Of a DNA stretch of 64,000 bases, positions 52,262-63,858 are shown piece by piece. The translations under genes and the position numbers were made by a program. Origin of the DNA: an uncultured Pelagibacteraceae bacterium (lineage in GTDB: Bacteria > Pseudomonadota > Alphaproteobacteria > Pelagibacterales > AG-422-B15). The notes beneath the pieces are model-generated. The model did not search any database. It was not told the DNA's origin and saw nothing but the letters and a program-made list of their open reading frames with translations. The stretch's first letter is position 1. Every line of letters begins with the position of its first letter. The stretch is taken from NCBI GenBank assembly GCA_902526005.1, contig CABZIW010000003.1:92656-156655 (forward strand). Reading direction: 5' to 3'.

Positions 52262-53335
52262 ATGTCTTGGTCTGATAATAACAATAACGATCCTTGGGGT
52301 TCTTCGGGAAATGGAAGCGGTAGACGTGGTCCAGGTCCCAACATGGATGATGTGATCCGCAATGCACAGAATCGTTTCAAAGGAATGATGCCAGGTTCTT
52401 TTTTTGGAAAGTTAGGACCAATGGTCATCATTGGTATATTAATACTTATATGGCTTGCAAGTGGTTTTTATAGGGTTTTACCGGACGAGCAGGGCGTAGT
52501 TTTACAATTTGGAAAGTACACCAAAACCACACAACCTGGACTAAACTATCACTTACCATATCCTATAGAGCGTGTATTTACACCCAAAGTAACCAAAATA
52601 AATAGAATAGATGTTGGTTACAGACAAAGTCCAGACTCTAGAGTCACTGCGATTAGAGATGTAGAAGAAGAAAGTTTAATGTTAACTGGTGACGAAAATA
52701 TTGTTGATATTGATTTTTCAGTATTCTGGTTAATCAATGATGCGGGTAAGTTTTTATTTAATGTTCAAGCTCCCGAACTTACCGTGAAAAGTGCTGCTGA
52801 GACTGCAATGAGAGAGTCTATCGGACAGGGAGGTCTTCAATCCATTCTGACAGAAGGAAGAACAGAAATAGAGGAACAAACTAGATCAATTATACAAGAA
52901 ATTTTAGACGAATACGGTACGGGTATTACAATAACACAAGTACAAACTCAAAAGGCTGACCCGCCAGCACAGGTAATTGATGCATTTAGAGATGTACAAG
53001 CTGCACGGGCTGATATGGAACGGCAAAGAAACGAAGCAGAGGCATATGCTAACGATATAATTCCAAGAGCAAGAGGTGAGGCAGAGCAAATTCTTCAATC
53101 TGCTGAGGGTTATAGACAAAAAGTCATTGCTGACAGTGAAGGTAAAGCAGCAAGGTTCCTATCAATTCAAACAGAGTACGCAAAAGCACCACAAGTGACA
53201 AAGAAAAGAATATTTTATGAGACAATGGAAGATGTATTCTCTGATATGGACAAAGTTATTATTGATAAAGCTGGAGGTGACTCAGTTGTCCCTTATTTAC
53301 CACTCCCCGAATTAAGCAAGAAGTCACAGGAGTAA
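52262..53335 (+). CDS. hflK: FtsH-associated membrane protein HflK
   Basis: SPFH/prohibitin-family protein that forms with HflC a cage around the FtsH protease. 357 residues: glycine-rich cytoplasmic N-terminus (NDPWGSSGNGSGRRGPGP), one transmembrane helix about 50-70 (GPMVIIGILILIWLASGF), the band-7 domain (FYRVLPDEQGVVLQFGKY onward) and a coiled-coil with DMERQRNEAEAYANDI. hflC follows 2 bp later. Confidence 0.97.
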   Translation: MSWSDNNNNDPWGSSGNGSGRRGPGPNMDDVIRNAQNRFKGMMPGSFFGKLGPMVIIGILILIWLASGFYRVLPDEQGVVLQFGKYTKTTQPGLNYHLPYPIERVFTPKVTKINRIDVGYRQSPDSRVTAIRDVEEESLMLTGDENIVDIDFSVFWLINDAGKFLFNVQAPELTVKSAAETAMRESIGQGGLQSILTEGRTEIEEQTRSIIQEILDEYGTGITITQVQTQKADPPAQVIDAFRDVQAARADMERQRNEAEAYANDIIPRARGEAEQILQSAEGYRQKVIADSEGKAARFLSIQTEYAKAPQVTKKRIFYETMEDVFSDMDKVIIDKAGGDSVVPYLPLPELSKKSQE

Positions 53336-53337
53336 TT

Positions 53338-54198
53338 ATGAGCACTACTAGAATATCATTGATAGTTTTAGGATTTATAGCAATAGTCGCTTATTTCACC
53401 CTGTTCACAGTACTTGAAGTAAAAAATGCAATCGTATTGCAGTTTGGTGATCCAAAAAGAGTAATCACTGAACCAGGTCTTAATATTAAAATACCATTCA
53501 TTCAAAATGTTATATTTATTGATAATCGTATTCTAGACATCGATGCACCTGCCGCTGAGGTGATCGCATCTGATCAAAAAAGACTTATTGTTGACGCTTA
53601 TGTAAAATTCAAAATTGTTGATGTTTTAGAGTTTTATAAGGCATTTGGTAATGAAAATGTTGCTAGATCAAGAATTTCTGCAGTTGTTAATTCAAGAATA
53701 AGGGGCGTTTTAGGTGAGGAACCTCTAGCCGCCGTATTATCAGATGATCGTTCGAAACTAATGAAACAAATTACGTCATTAGCCGAAGCCGAGGTGAAGA
53801 ATTTTGGAATAGAAATTGTTGATGTAAGAATTAAACGAGCTGATTTACCGGAAGCAAATAGCCAGGCGATTTTTGGTAGAATGCAAACTGAACGTGAACG
53901 TGAAGCCAGAGAGTTCAGAGCAAGAGGTGCTGAGATGGCTCAAAAAATTCGTTCAACTGCTGATAAGGAAGTTACGATTATAAAGTCACAGGCAGAGAAA
54001 GAAGCCAACATAATTCGTGGTGAAGGTGATGGAATGGCTAATAAAATTTTTGCGGATGCATTTGGAAAAGACCCTGAATTTTTTGCTTTCTACAGAGCAA
54101 TGCAAGCTTATGCTGAAGGGTTGAAAAGTTCTGATACTACTATGATCTTGTCTCCTGAAAGTGAATTCTTTCAATATTTTGGAACTTACTCTGAGTAA
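53338..54198 (+). CDS. hflC: FtsH-associated membrane protein HflC
   Basis: Partner of HflK. 286 residues: N-terminal transmembrane helix (SLIVLGFIAIVAYFTLF, 7-23), band-7 domain beginning EVKNAIVLQFGDPKRVI, then the alpha-helical segment ERERERE-like MQTEREREAREFRARGAEMA and the end ILSPESEFFQYF, typical of HflC. Directly behind hflK and before DUF2065 and degP, a common alphaproteobacterial order of membrane quality-control genes. Confidence 0.97.
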   Translation: MSTTRISLIVLGFIAIVAYFTLFTVLEVKNAIVLQFGDPKRVITEPGLNIKIPFIQNVIFIDNRILDIDAPAAEVIASDQKRLIVDAYVKFKIVDVLEFYKAFGNENVARSRISAVVNSRIRGVLGEEPLAAVLSDDRSKLMKQITSLAEAEVKNFGIEIVDVRIKRADLPEANSQAIFGRMQTEREREAREFRARGAEMAQKIRSTADKEVTIIKSQAEKEANIIRGEGDGMANKIFADAFGKDPEFFAFYRAMQAYAEGLKSSDTTMILSPESEFFQYFGTYSE

Positions 54199-54218
54199 AA
54201 TTATTTAATTTTCCTAAA

Positions 54219-54407
54219 ATGATTCAATTTATATTAGGTTCTCTTGGATTACTTTTAATTATAGAGGGCCTTCTTTATGCCTTATTTCCAAATAGAATGA
54301 AGAGTATGATCAAATCTATGTTAGAGATGAACAATGACACTCTAAAATGGGGAGGTCTAGCATCAGCAATAGTAGGATTTCTAATGTTATGGACTGCAGT
54401 CAGATGA
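54219..54407 (+). CDS. DUF2065 family small membrane protein
   Basis: 62 residues with two hydrophobic helices (ILGSLGLLLIIEGLLYALF and WGGLASAIVGFLMLWTAV) separated by a basic loop PNRMKSMIKSMLEM, matching DUF2065 (YjeT). Function unknown; frequently encoded next to hflKC. Its stop overlaps the degP start (ATGA). Confidence 0.93.
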   Translation: MIQFILGSLGLLLIIEGLLYALFPNRMKSMIKSMLEMNNDTLKWGGLASAIVGFLMLWTAVR

Positions 54408-55807
54408 AATTAGATATCAAAATTATACCAGTCATCTTTTTTTTGTTTATTTGTTCTACGTTTCAAACTTTAAGCTTTAATGGTCCTGATACCTTCTCTG
54501 ATTTAGCTGAGCGAGTTTCTCCTTCAGTTGTTAACATTTCAACGACTGGTGTTATTGAAAATACAGGGCCTCAAGTTCCATCGATTGAAGATTTTTTTAA
54601 TTTCCCGTTTAATATGCCTAGCCCGGAACCATCAGAAAGAGAATTTAGTTCATTAGGTTCAGGCTTTGTAATTTCTGCAGATGGCTTTATTGTTACAAAT
54701 AATCATGTTGTAGAAAACGCTTCAGACATACAAGTTACTTTTACAGATGGATTAAAATTAGAAGCCGAATTGATTGCTTCTGATGCTGAGACTGATTTAG
54801 CACTCTTGAAAGTTGATGCAAATAACCTTCCGTTTTTAGAGTTTGGTGACTCAGACACGGCAAAGGTAGGTAATTGGGTAATGGCAATCGGTAATCCACA
54901 TGGACTAGGAGGTACAGTTACAGCAGGTATCGTTTCTGCAAGAGGTAGGATGCTTGGGGGAAGATATGACGACTTCATACAAACTGATGCATCAATAAAT
55001 AGAGGCAATTCAGGAGGACCATTATTTGATTTAGATGGAAAAGTGATTGGAGTGAATTCAATGATCATTTCTCCAAGCGGTGGATCTATTGGAATTGGTT
55101 TTGCTATTCCATCAAATCTTGCAAATAACATTATTCAGCAACTGCAAGAAACAGGAGAAATTGAAAGAGCCTGGTTAGGCGTAAGAATTCAAGAAGTAAC
55201 TGATGAAATTGCTGAGAGTTTGGGTCTTGGTAAAACTTATGGTGCCTTAGTTCAGGGTTTAACTACAGATAGCCCGGCACTTAAAGGCGGAGTTAATGAG
55301 GGTGACATCATTATTGAATTCAATGGCAAAGAAGTTGAATCTGTTCAAACGCTTCCAAAACTTGTGGCCGAGGCTGATATTGGTCAATCTACAAAGGTAG
55401 TTGTCTGGCGGGATGAAAAAGAAGTTCAGTTATTTGTAAATTTAGGCAAACAACCGTCTCTTGAGGAACTTGCATCAATTGAAAATAATGGATCAACTGT
55501 TTTAATAAAAGAATTAGGAATAAAAGTCAGAACCTTGACAGATGAAGACAAGTCCAGATTGGATTTAGCTAAAACTTTACAGGGAGTAATTATATCTGAA
55601 ATCAATAATGACTCTTTCCTAATACGACAAAATATTAAGAAAGACGACATTATTATTGAAATACAAAATAAATCAGTGAAAGCATCTGGGGAAGTATTAC
55701 AAATAATTGATGAGGTTGTTTCTCAGGGAAAAGAAAATGTTTTAATTGTTTTTTATTCTGGCCCTAACTCTAAAAAATATATAGGCGCTAGGTTGTCTCT
55801 CGACTAA
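54404..55807 (+). CDS. degP: Periplasmic serine protease DegP/HtrA (Do)
   Basis: Periplasmic protease/chaperone. About 467 residues: signal peptide (IIPVIFFLFICSTFQTLSF), trypsin-like domain with His101 (TNNHVVENA), Asp131 (DAETDLALL) and Ser203 (NRGNSGGPLFD), then two PDZ domains (about 285-375 and 380-465). I place the start at ATG 54404, which overlaps the DUF2065 stop; an ATG at 54347 would fall inside that gene and precede the signal peptide. Functionally fits the hflKC context. Confidence 0.96.
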   Translation: MKLDIKIIPVIFFLFICSTFQTLSFNGPDTFSDLAERVSPSVVNISTTGVIENTGPQVPSIEDFFNFPFNMPSPEPSEREFSSLGSGFVISADGFIVTNNHVVENASDIQVTFTDGLKLEAELIASDAETDLALLKVDANNLPFLEFGDSDTAKVGNWVMAIGNPHGLGGTVTAGIVSARGRMLGGRYDDFIQTDASINRGNSGGPLFDLDGKVIGVNSMIISPSGGSIGIGFAIPSNLANNIIQQLQETGEIERAWLGVRIQEVTDEIAESLGLGKTYGALVQGLTTDSPALKGGVNEGDIIIEFNGKEVESVQTLPKLVAEADIGQSTKVVVWRDEKEVQLFVNLGKQPSLEELASIENNGSTVLIKELGIKVRTLTDEDKSRLDLAKTLQGVIISEINNDSFLIRQNIKKDDIIIEIQNKSVKASGEVLQIIDEVVSQGKENVLIVFYSGPNSKKYIGARLSLD

Positions 55808-55812
55808 ATAAA

Positions 55813-56691
55813 ATGGAAAAAAGGGACATACTGGTTATCTTTGGTCCCACAGCAAGTGGAAAGTCAAAGCTTGCAACTCAAATTGCTTCTAAACATAAAT
55901 CAGCAATAATTAATTTTGATAGTCTACAGGTATACAAAGATCTAAAGATACTAACTGATAGACCAGACGATGAGATATGTAAAAAATTTGACCATCGTCT
56001 TTATGGTATGCTTAAAGGCAATGAAAGTTGCTCAGCAGCTATTTGGCTAGAAAAAGCTGAACATGAAATTAATAATTGTTTCGATAATAAGTTGCTTCCA
56101 ATTGTTGTAGGTGGAACAGGTTTGTATTTAAAGGCCTTGATGGATGGACTTTCAGAAATTCCTTCTATAAAAAAAAATATAGAAGAACAAGCAAAGCTGG
56201 ATTTAGAAACCTATGGTCTTGATCATTTATACAAAAAAATCTTAATTAAATACCAAGGCACAAAAATTAATCCTAATGATAAACAAAGAATAATGCGTAG
56301 TTATTCATTACTGCTTCAGACTGGAAAAGTTTTAGAAGAATGGCAATTTAATCCAAACAAAAAAATTGATAATGTAAATTATAGAGTGATCCTAACTGGC
56401 AATTTACGTGAGAAGCTATATGAGTCAGCTGAGCAAAGAGTTGATAATATGTTTCATGATGGTGCTGTCGATGAAGTTCAATCTTTAATTGATAAAAATT
56501 ATAGCGCTGAATTATCTATTATGAAGGCAATTGGAGTTCGTGAAATAACCAACTTTATTGATGGAAAAGTCAGTTTAGATGAAGCCAAAAGCATAATGAA
56601 GAAAAACACGAGAAACTATATCAAAAGACAAGATACTTGGATAAAAGGTAATAATATTACTCAAAATGTTGATATAAAGAAATATTTATAA
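55813..56691 (+). CDS. miaA: tRNA dimethylallyltransferase
   Basis: Adds the dimethylallyl group to A37 of tRNAs that read U-starting codons. 292 residues: P-loop FGPTASGKSKLATQI (10-24), NFDSLQVYKDLKILTDRP (the DSxQxY region), VVGGTGLYLKALMDG, and the C-terminal RQDTWIKG. Slightly shorter than the 300-316 typical. Starts 5 bp after degP. Confidence 0.97.
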   Translation: MEKRDILVIFGPTASGKSKLATQIASKHKSAIINFDSLQVYKDLKILTDRPDDEICKKFDHRLYGMLKGNESCSAAIWLEKAEHEINNCFDNKLLPIVVGGTGLYLKALMDGLSEIPSIKKNIEEQAKLDLETYGLDHLYKKILIKYQGTKINPNDKQRIMRSYSLLLQTGKVLEEWQFNPNKKIDNVNYRVILTGNLREKLYESAEQRVDNMFHDGAVDEVQSLIDKNYSAELSIMKAIGVREITNFIDGKVSLDEAKSIMKKNTRNYIKRQDTWIKGNNITQNVDIKKYL

Positions 56692-56729
56692 ATTATCTAT
56701 AAAATATTCTTTTCATATATTTAAAATAT

Positions 56730-56758
56730 TTGACTTATTAAGTAAATCTCCATAAAAC
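56730..56758 (+). promoter_or_regulatory. Putative ilvBHC promoter
   Basis: TTGACT (56730-56735) and TAAAAC (56753-56758) with a 17-bp spacer lie about 26 bp upstream of the ilvB start. The -35 matches consensus well, the -10 only partly. No leader peptide rich in branched-chain codons was found here, unlike upstream of leuA. Confidence 0.4.
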
Positions 56759-56784
56759 GTCATTTCTTATTAGGGGTATAATTT

Positions 56785-58554
56785 ATGGTTAATATGCAAA
56801 TGACTGGTGCACAAATGGTTCTTAAGGCCTTGGAAGATCAACAAGTTGATACAATATTTGGCTATCCTGGTGGCGCAGTTTTGCCAATATATGATGAATT
56901 AGCAAAAACTAAGGATACAAACCATCAAATACGCCATTTTTTAGTAAGGCATGAACAAGGTGCGTCCCATGCTGCTGAAGGGTATGCAAGGTCAAGTGGT
57001 AAAGTTGGAGTAATGTTAGTTACTTCTGGCCCCGGAGTTACTAACGCAGTGACTGGATTAACTGATGCTATGATGGATTCAATTCCTATTGTTTGTATTA
57101 GTGGACAAGTTCCTACGCACTTAATTGGAACGGATGCATTTCAGGAATGTGATGCGGTTGGAATTACCCGTCCGTGCACTAAGCATAATTGGCTAGTTAA
57201 GGATATAAATGATCTATCTCGAATTTTACACGAAGCTTTTTATGTAGCTTCAAGCGGCAGACCTGGACCTGTTCTTGTAGATATACCCAAAGATATTCAA
57301 TTCCAAACCGGAACATATATTGGGCCTGATACAATTAAACATAAGTCCTATAGGCCAAAATTAAAAGCGAACATTGATAATATTGATGATGCTCTAAAGT
57401 TAATCGCAGAAGCTGAAAAGCCAATCTTTTACACTGGAGGGGGAGTAATCAATTCGGGAAATGCAGCCGTACAACTACTAAGAGAGTTTGTTCGTCTCAC
57501 TGGTTTTCCAATTACATCTACTCTACAAGGTCTTGGTGCCTTTCCAGGTGATGACACTCAATTTGTTGGCATGTTGGGTATGCACGGTACATACGAAGCT
57601 AACATGGCGATGAATGAATGTGACCTCATGATAAACATTGGCGCACGTTTTGATGATAGAATTACTGGAAAAATTGATGAGTTTTCTCCAAATTCAAAAA
57701 AAATCCATATCGATATTGACCCATCTTCAATTAATAAAGTTGTCAATGTAGATGTTGCTCTTGTTGGTGACGTTGCTCATGTACTTGAAGATGCTATTAA
57801 GCTGTGGAAATCAAAAGTTTATAAGGTTAATAAATCGCAGGTTAAGGATTGGTGGAAACAAATAGATAAATGGAAAGAGCGAGATTCATTAGGGTTTAAT
57901 GAAGATAAAAAAACGATAAAGCCACAACATGCAATACAAAGATTGTATGAACTGACTAAAGAAAAAGATGTTTTTGTAACCACTGAGGTTGGTCAGCATC
58001 AAATGTGGGCTGCGCAATATTACAAATTTAATAGACCTAATAGATGGATAACATCTGGAGGTTTAGGCACTATGGGCTTTGGCTTACCAGCTGCGATAGG
58101 AGCTCAAGTTGCTCATCCCGATAAACTCGTAATTGATATAGCGGGAGAAGCTTCAATATTGATGTGCATACAAGAAATGTCGACAGCCATACAGCACAAA
58201 CTGCCTGTAAAGATTTTTATTATTAATAATCAATACATGGGAATGGTAAGGCAGTGGCAAGAACTTCTTCACGACAAAAGATACTCTCACAGCTATACAG
58301 ATGCTCTGCCTGATTTTGTAAAGCTTGCTGAAGCTTACGGCGCTAAGGGCATAAGGGCCCAAAGTCCGAGTGAACTTGACAAGGCAATAAATGAAATGAT
58401 TGACCATGATGGTCCTGTGATATTTGACTGCGTAGTTGATGAAAACGAAAACGTTTTTCCAATGATACCATCTGGCAAGGCTCATAATGAAATGTTGCTT
58501 GGTGATGAAACAGAAAAAGAAGAGATCTCAGATGAAGGAAAAGTATTAGTATAA
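56785..58554 (+). CDS. ilvB: Acetolactate synthase large subunit
   Basis: ThDP-dependent enzyme, first common step of valine, leucine and isoleucine synthesis. 589 residues: [15 protein letters not shown] at the start, catalytic Glu in [15 protein letters not shown] (about 54), FAD region, and the ThDP motif [17 protein letters not shown] ... [12 protein letters not shown] (about 450-490). In this motif the usual GD reads GEA (IAGEAS). Coupled by TAATG to ilvH. Confidence 0.97.
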   Translation: MVNMQMTGAQMVLKALEDQQVDTIFGYPGGAVLPIYDELAKTKDTNHQIRHFLVRHEQGASHAAEGYARSSGKVGVMLVTSGPGVTNAVTGLTDAMMDSIPIVCISGQVPTHLIGTDAFQECDAVGITRPCTKHNWLVKDINDLSRILHEAFYVASSGRPGPVLVDIPKDIQFQTGTYIGPDTIKHKSYRPKLKANIDNIDDALKLIAEAEKPIFYTGGGVINSGNAAVQLLREFVRLTGFPITSTLQGLGAFPGDDTQFVGMLGMHGTYEANMAMNECDLMINIGARFDDRITGKIDEFSPNSKKIHIDIDPSSINKVVNVDVALVGDVAHVLEDAIKLWKSKVYKVNKSQVKDWWKQIDKWKERDSLGFNEDKKTIKPQHAIQRLYELTKEKDVFVTTEVGQHQMWAAQYYKFNRPNRWITSGGLGTMGFGLPAAIGAQVAHPDKLVIDIAGEASILMCIQEMSTAIQHKLPVKIFIINNQYMGMVRQWQELLHDKRYSHSYTDALPDFVKLAEAYGAKGIRAQSPSELDKAINEMIDHDGPVIFDCVVDENENVFPMIPSGKAHNEMLLGDETEKEEISDEGKVLV

Positions 58555-59060
58555 TGAGTGAATTAATTTCAAAACATACAGTATCAGTTCTTGTTGATAA
58601 TGAGCCAGGTGTTCTCGCGCGAGTAATAGGTTTAATATCAGGTAGAGGTTACAACATCGATAGTCTTACAGTTGCTGAAGTAGATGCAGAAAAACATATC
58701 TCTAGGATTACAATTGTTGCGCCAGGTACAGAAGAAACAGTAAATAAAATGATTAGCCAATTACAGAGAATTGTACCCGTAAAAAGAGCAGTAAATGTGA
58801 CATTTGAAAAACAGGGTATTGAAAGGGAGATGGCCTTAGTCAAAATTGTTTCAACTGGAGAAAAAAGAGTAGAGTCAATGCGGTTATCCGATGTATTTAG
58901 AGCCAAAGTTATAGACACAACACACGATTCTTTTGTCTTCGAATTGAATGGTTCTCCAAGAAAAATTGATGCTTTCATCGATTTAATGAAGCCATTAGGT
59001 CTCTCTGAGGTATCAAGAACTGGTGTAGTAGCTATTGCACGCGGAACAGAAAAGATGTAA
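58554..59060 (+). CDS. ilvH: Acetolactate synthase small (regulatory) subunit
   Basis: Activates the large subunit and confers valine feedback inhibition. 168 residues: ACT domain at the N-terminus (SVLVDNEPGVLARVIGLISG with RGYNIDSLTV), then the C-terminal domain with KIVSTGEKRVESMRLSDVFRA (in parts) and the end SEVSRTGVVAIARG. Start shares TAATG with ilvB. Confidence 0.97.
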   Translation: MSELISKHTVSVLVDNEPGVLARVIGLISGRGYNIDSLTVAEVDAEKHISRITIVAPGTEETVNKMISQLQRIVPVKRAVNVTFEKQGIEREMALVKIVSTGEKRVESMRLSDVFRAKVIDTTHDSFVFELNGSPRKIDAFIDLMKPLGLSEVSRTGVVAIARGTEKM

Positions 59061-60089
<1,029 letters not shown>

Positions 60090-60157
60090 TTCAGCAATAC
60101 TTCAGTTCGGCAATTTCCTTGATTTATGCCAGAAAATTAGGTTTTTTTACTAATACG

Positions 60158-60184
60158 TTGAAAAATAAAGAATTTTCATATAAT
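60158..60184 (+). promoter_or_regulatory. Putative promoter of the leuA leader
   Basis: TTGAAA (60158-60163) and a consensus TATAAT (60179-60184), spacer 15 bp (16 if the -35 is GTTGAA), in the AT-rich gap after ilvC and about 45 bp before the leader peptide start. The -10 is perfect, the spacing slightly short. Confidence 0.45.
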
Positions 60185-60226
60185 TATCGAATTATCTCAA
60201 ACAAGTAGAAAGTGCAATAAAACAGA

Positions 60227-60328
60227 GTGGTAAAATTGAATAAAAATTTTGATAATCAATTAACTGTGAATAGCACTTCTCAATCTCTATTGCTGTTAGA
60301 TCTGCTTAGCAGCCCCTGGGTAATATAA
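60227..60328 (+). CDS. Leucine leader peptide of leuA
   Basis: Short frame from GTG 60227 to TAA 60328 (33 residues; an alternative GTG at 60266 gives a 20-residue version). From 60287 to 60307 it reads CTA TTG CTG TTA GAT CTG CTT, that is Leu four times, Asp, Leu twice: six Leu codons of five kinds, in a genome where TTA should dominate. The TAA lies in the loop of the terminator hairpin that follows. This is the layout of a ribosome-mediated transcription attenuator: leucine shortage stalls the ribosome at the Leu codons and lets leuA be transcribed. Confidence 0.8.
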   Translation: MVKLNKNFDNQLTVNSTSQSLLLLDLLSSPWVI

Positions 60329-60354
60329 CATTACTGCAGGGGGTACTTAATTTT
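60313..60354 (+). terminator. leuA attenuator terminator
   Basis: Two stacked helices: CCCCTG (60313-60318) with CAGGGG (60337-60342), and inside it GTAAT (60320-60324) with ATTAC (60330-60334) around loop ATAAC, followed by the T-rich TACTTAATTTT. The 5' arm begins just after the Leu-codon run of the leader peptide. I could not define the competing antiterminator with confidence. Confidence 0.8.
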
Positions 60355-60386
60355 AACACAATTTAATTTTATCAAGAGGATGAGAG

Positions 60387-61946
60387 ATGAACAAAGAAAA
60401 TAATTACATAAAGATTTTTGACACTACATTAAGAGATGGTGAGCAGTCTCCTGGCGCTTCAATGAACATTGAAGAAAAATTAAAAATTGCAGAAGCTTTA
60501 GAAGATTTGAAAGTTGATATTATTGAAGCAGGATTTCCTGCTGCGTCAAAGGGAGATTATGAAGCAGTTTCTGAAATATCAAAAAAGATTAAAAATTCAT
60601 CAATATGCGCTTTGAGTAGAGCTTCAAAAAATGACATTCAAACAGCTGCTGATGCTCTTAAAAATGCAACAGCTCCAAGAATACATACATTTATCTCAAC
60701 AAGTGAACTTCACATGAAACATAAGTTACAATTGAATTCTGATGAGGTTTACCAGAAGGTAATTGAAAGTGTATCTTTTGCACGGAACTTATGTGATGAC
60801 GTTGAGTGGTCTTGTGAAGATGGAACTAGGACAGATTTGGACTTTATGTGTAAAACTGTCGAAGCTGCGATTAAGAATGGTGCATCTACAATAAATATTC
60901 CAGATACCGTTGGATACTCAATTCCTGATGAATTTACAAATATTATTAATCATTTGATGAATAATGTTACTAATATTGATAAGGTTACAATTTCAACGCA
61001 TTGTCATAATGACCTTGGATTAGCGGTGGCAAATTCTCTTGCAGGCGTGAGAGCTGGAGCAAGGCAAATTGAGTGCACGATTAATGGTTTGGGTGAGAGA
61101 GCTGGAAACGCTGCAATGGAAGAAGTGGTCATGGCAATAAGAACTAGAAATGACATGATGCCTTTTCAAACAAATATAGAGACCGAAAAACTTACAAAAA
61201 CTTCAAAGCTTGTTTCGGCAGTTACAGGTTTCCCTGTTCAATTTAATAAAGCTATCGTTGGTAAAAATGCTTTTGCACACGAAGCAGGCATTCATCAGGA
61301 CGGGATGTTAAAAAATAATAAAACGTATGAGATTATGACCCCAGAAAGTGTTGGTGTTTCAGAGTCAAATCTTGTAATGGGCAAGCACTCTGGCAGACAT
61401 GCATTCAAACAAAAAATAATTGAACTTGGATATTCAATTAATGACAATGTAATTGAGGAGGCTTTTGAAAATTTTAAAAACCTAGCAGATAAAAAGAAAA
61501 ATATATATGATGAAGATATCATCGCTATTATTGATGACCAGGTAATCAGAGTTAATGACTCTATTTTACTTCAAGATTTGCAGGTAGTCGCTGGAACAAA
61601 AGGTCCTCAAAAAGCTGAGATCAGTCTTTTAATTGATGATGAGCCAAAGACAGTAACATCTACAGGAGATGGACCTGTTGATGCAATCTTTAATGGTTTA
61701 AGTCAACTTGTTCCTCATAAAGGAAAATTATTACTCTATCAAGTTCATGCTGTGACGGAAGGAACTGATGCACAAGCTGAAGTTTCTGTAAGATTAGCAG
61801 AAGATGGTAAAACTGTTGTTGGACTTGGCGCACATACAGATACTCTTGTTGCGTCTGCCAAAGCATATATAAACGCTCTAAACAAATTAATAATTAAAAG
61901 AGAAAAGTCAGCTCCAGCCAGTATGTCAGGTGTCACTGGAGTTTGA
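60387..61946 (+). CDS. leuA: 2-isopropylmalate synthase
   Basis: Condenses acetyl-CoA with 2-ketoisovalerate, first committed step of leucine synthesis. 519 residues: FDTTLRDGEQSPGASM (metal-binding start), HCHNDLGLAVANSLAG (metal His pair), NGLGERAGNAAMEEVVMAI, and a C-terminal LeuA dimer regulatory domain (about 390-515) that binds leucine for feedback inhibition. RBS AGAGGATGAGAG near the start. Regulated by the attenuator upstream. Confidence 0.98.
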   Translation: MNKENNYIKIFDTTLRDGEQSPGASMNIEEKLKIAEALEDLKVDIIEAGFPAASKGDYEAVSEISKKIKNSSICALSRASKNDIQTAADALKNATAPRIHTFISTSELHMKHKLQLNSDEVYQKVIESVSFARNLCDDVEWSCEDGTRTDLDFMCKTVEAAIKNGASTINIPDTVGYSIPDEFTNIINHLMNNVTNIDKVTISTHCHNDLGLAVANSLAGVRAGARQIECTINGLGERAGNAAMEEVVMAIRTRNDMMPFQTNIETEKLTKTSKLVSAVTGFPVQFNKAIVGKNAFAHEAGIHQDGMLKNNKTYEIMTPESVGVSESNLVMGKHSGRHAFKQKIIELGYSINDNVIEEAFENFKNLADKKKNIYDEDIIAIIDDQVIRVNDSILLQDLQVVAGTKGPQKAEISLLIDDEPKTVTSTGDGPVDAIFNGLSQLVPHKGKLLLYQVHAVTEGTDAQAEVSVRLAEDGKTVVGLGAHTDTLVASAKAYINALNKLIIKREKSAPASMSGVTGV

Positions 61947-61949
61947 TAA

Positions 61950-63002
<1,053 letters not shown>

Positions 63003-63015
63003 TTAAAGTCTGACA

Positions 63016-63855
63016 GTGAGGACATCACGTAATTTTTACTCAAGATATGTTAACAAGAATAGCTACATGTCTATTCTTATTCCTATTTGTTTAATCATAT
63101 TTTCCTCTATTTTTTATTTTGGACGATTCGACAATAGCAATCTATTAAATGAACTTAGAGCTAAAAGTATTAATACCGTTTACTCAATTACTTCAATTGT
63201 TTCCAGTCCTATTAGTTTAATTAAAAATGGACTTGAAAGCATCTACGAGATTCAAAATATCTATGAAGAAAATCAAATGTTTAAAGAAATGCAATTACTT
63301 GACTCCGCTAGCTTTCAGGAGATAGTTTCTATGAAACTAAAAATATCTCAATATGAAAGTCTATTAAACGCGTCAAATGATATTGAATATGATTTTAGAA
63401 CTTCAAGAATAGTTGGTGATTTTTCAAATAATTTTAACGGCACTTTAATTGTTAATTCAGGAAAAGAAGAAAATATTGAAGTGGATATGCCAGTTTCAGG
63501 ATCGAATGGGATAATTGGTAGAATATCTCATGTTGGTGAAAGCCTCTCGCGTGTACTTTTAATAAACAACATTAACAGCAGAATTCCAGTGATAATTTCT
63601 GATGCTGGTTATCATGGCATGCTAATAGGTCAAGGTCGCGAAAATCCAACTATAGAATTTATTGAATATATTGAAAAGATTAGCATTGGAGACTTAGTCA
63701 CAACATCAGGAAAAGGGGGAATTTTCCCTCCGTTTCAATTGATTGGCCAAGTAGTTAGTAAAAACTCAAATGAAATTGAGGTTAGTATATTTGAAAATAT
63801 AAAATCTTTATCCCATGTGAAATTATTAAATTACAAACTAAAAAACGAAAGTTAA
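63016..63855 (+). CDS. mreC: Rod-shape-determining protein MreC
   Basis: Bitopic elongasome scaffold protein. 279 residues: short cytoplasmic N-terminus, transmembrane helix about 18-36 (SILIPICLIIFSSIFYF), coiled coil (about 70-115, IYEENQMFKEMQLL) and beta-rich domain with the conserved VSGSNGIIGRISHVG and TTSGKGGIFPPFQLIG. Starts with GTG. mreD begins 3 bp after the stop. Confidence 0.93.
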   Translation: MRTSRNFYSRYVNKNSYMSILIPICLIIFSSIFYFGRFDNSNLLNELRAKSINTVYSITSIVSSPISLIKNGLESIYEIQNIYEENQMFKEMQLLDSASFQEIVSMKLKISQYESLLNASNDIEYDFRTSRIVGDFSNNFNGTLIVNSGKEENIEVDMPVSGSNGIIGRISHVGESLSRVLLINNINSRIPVIISDAGYHGMLIGQGRENPTIEFIEYIEKISIGDLVTTSGKGGIFPPFQLIGQVVSKNSNEIEVSIFENIKSLSHVKLLNYKLKNES

Positions 63856-63858
63856 TCA

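Noticed and set aside
60119..60157. Possible terminator after ilvC (GGCA / TGCC and ATTAG / CTAAT near 60105-60155)
   Set aside because: Stems of four or five pairs with long loops; not convincing.
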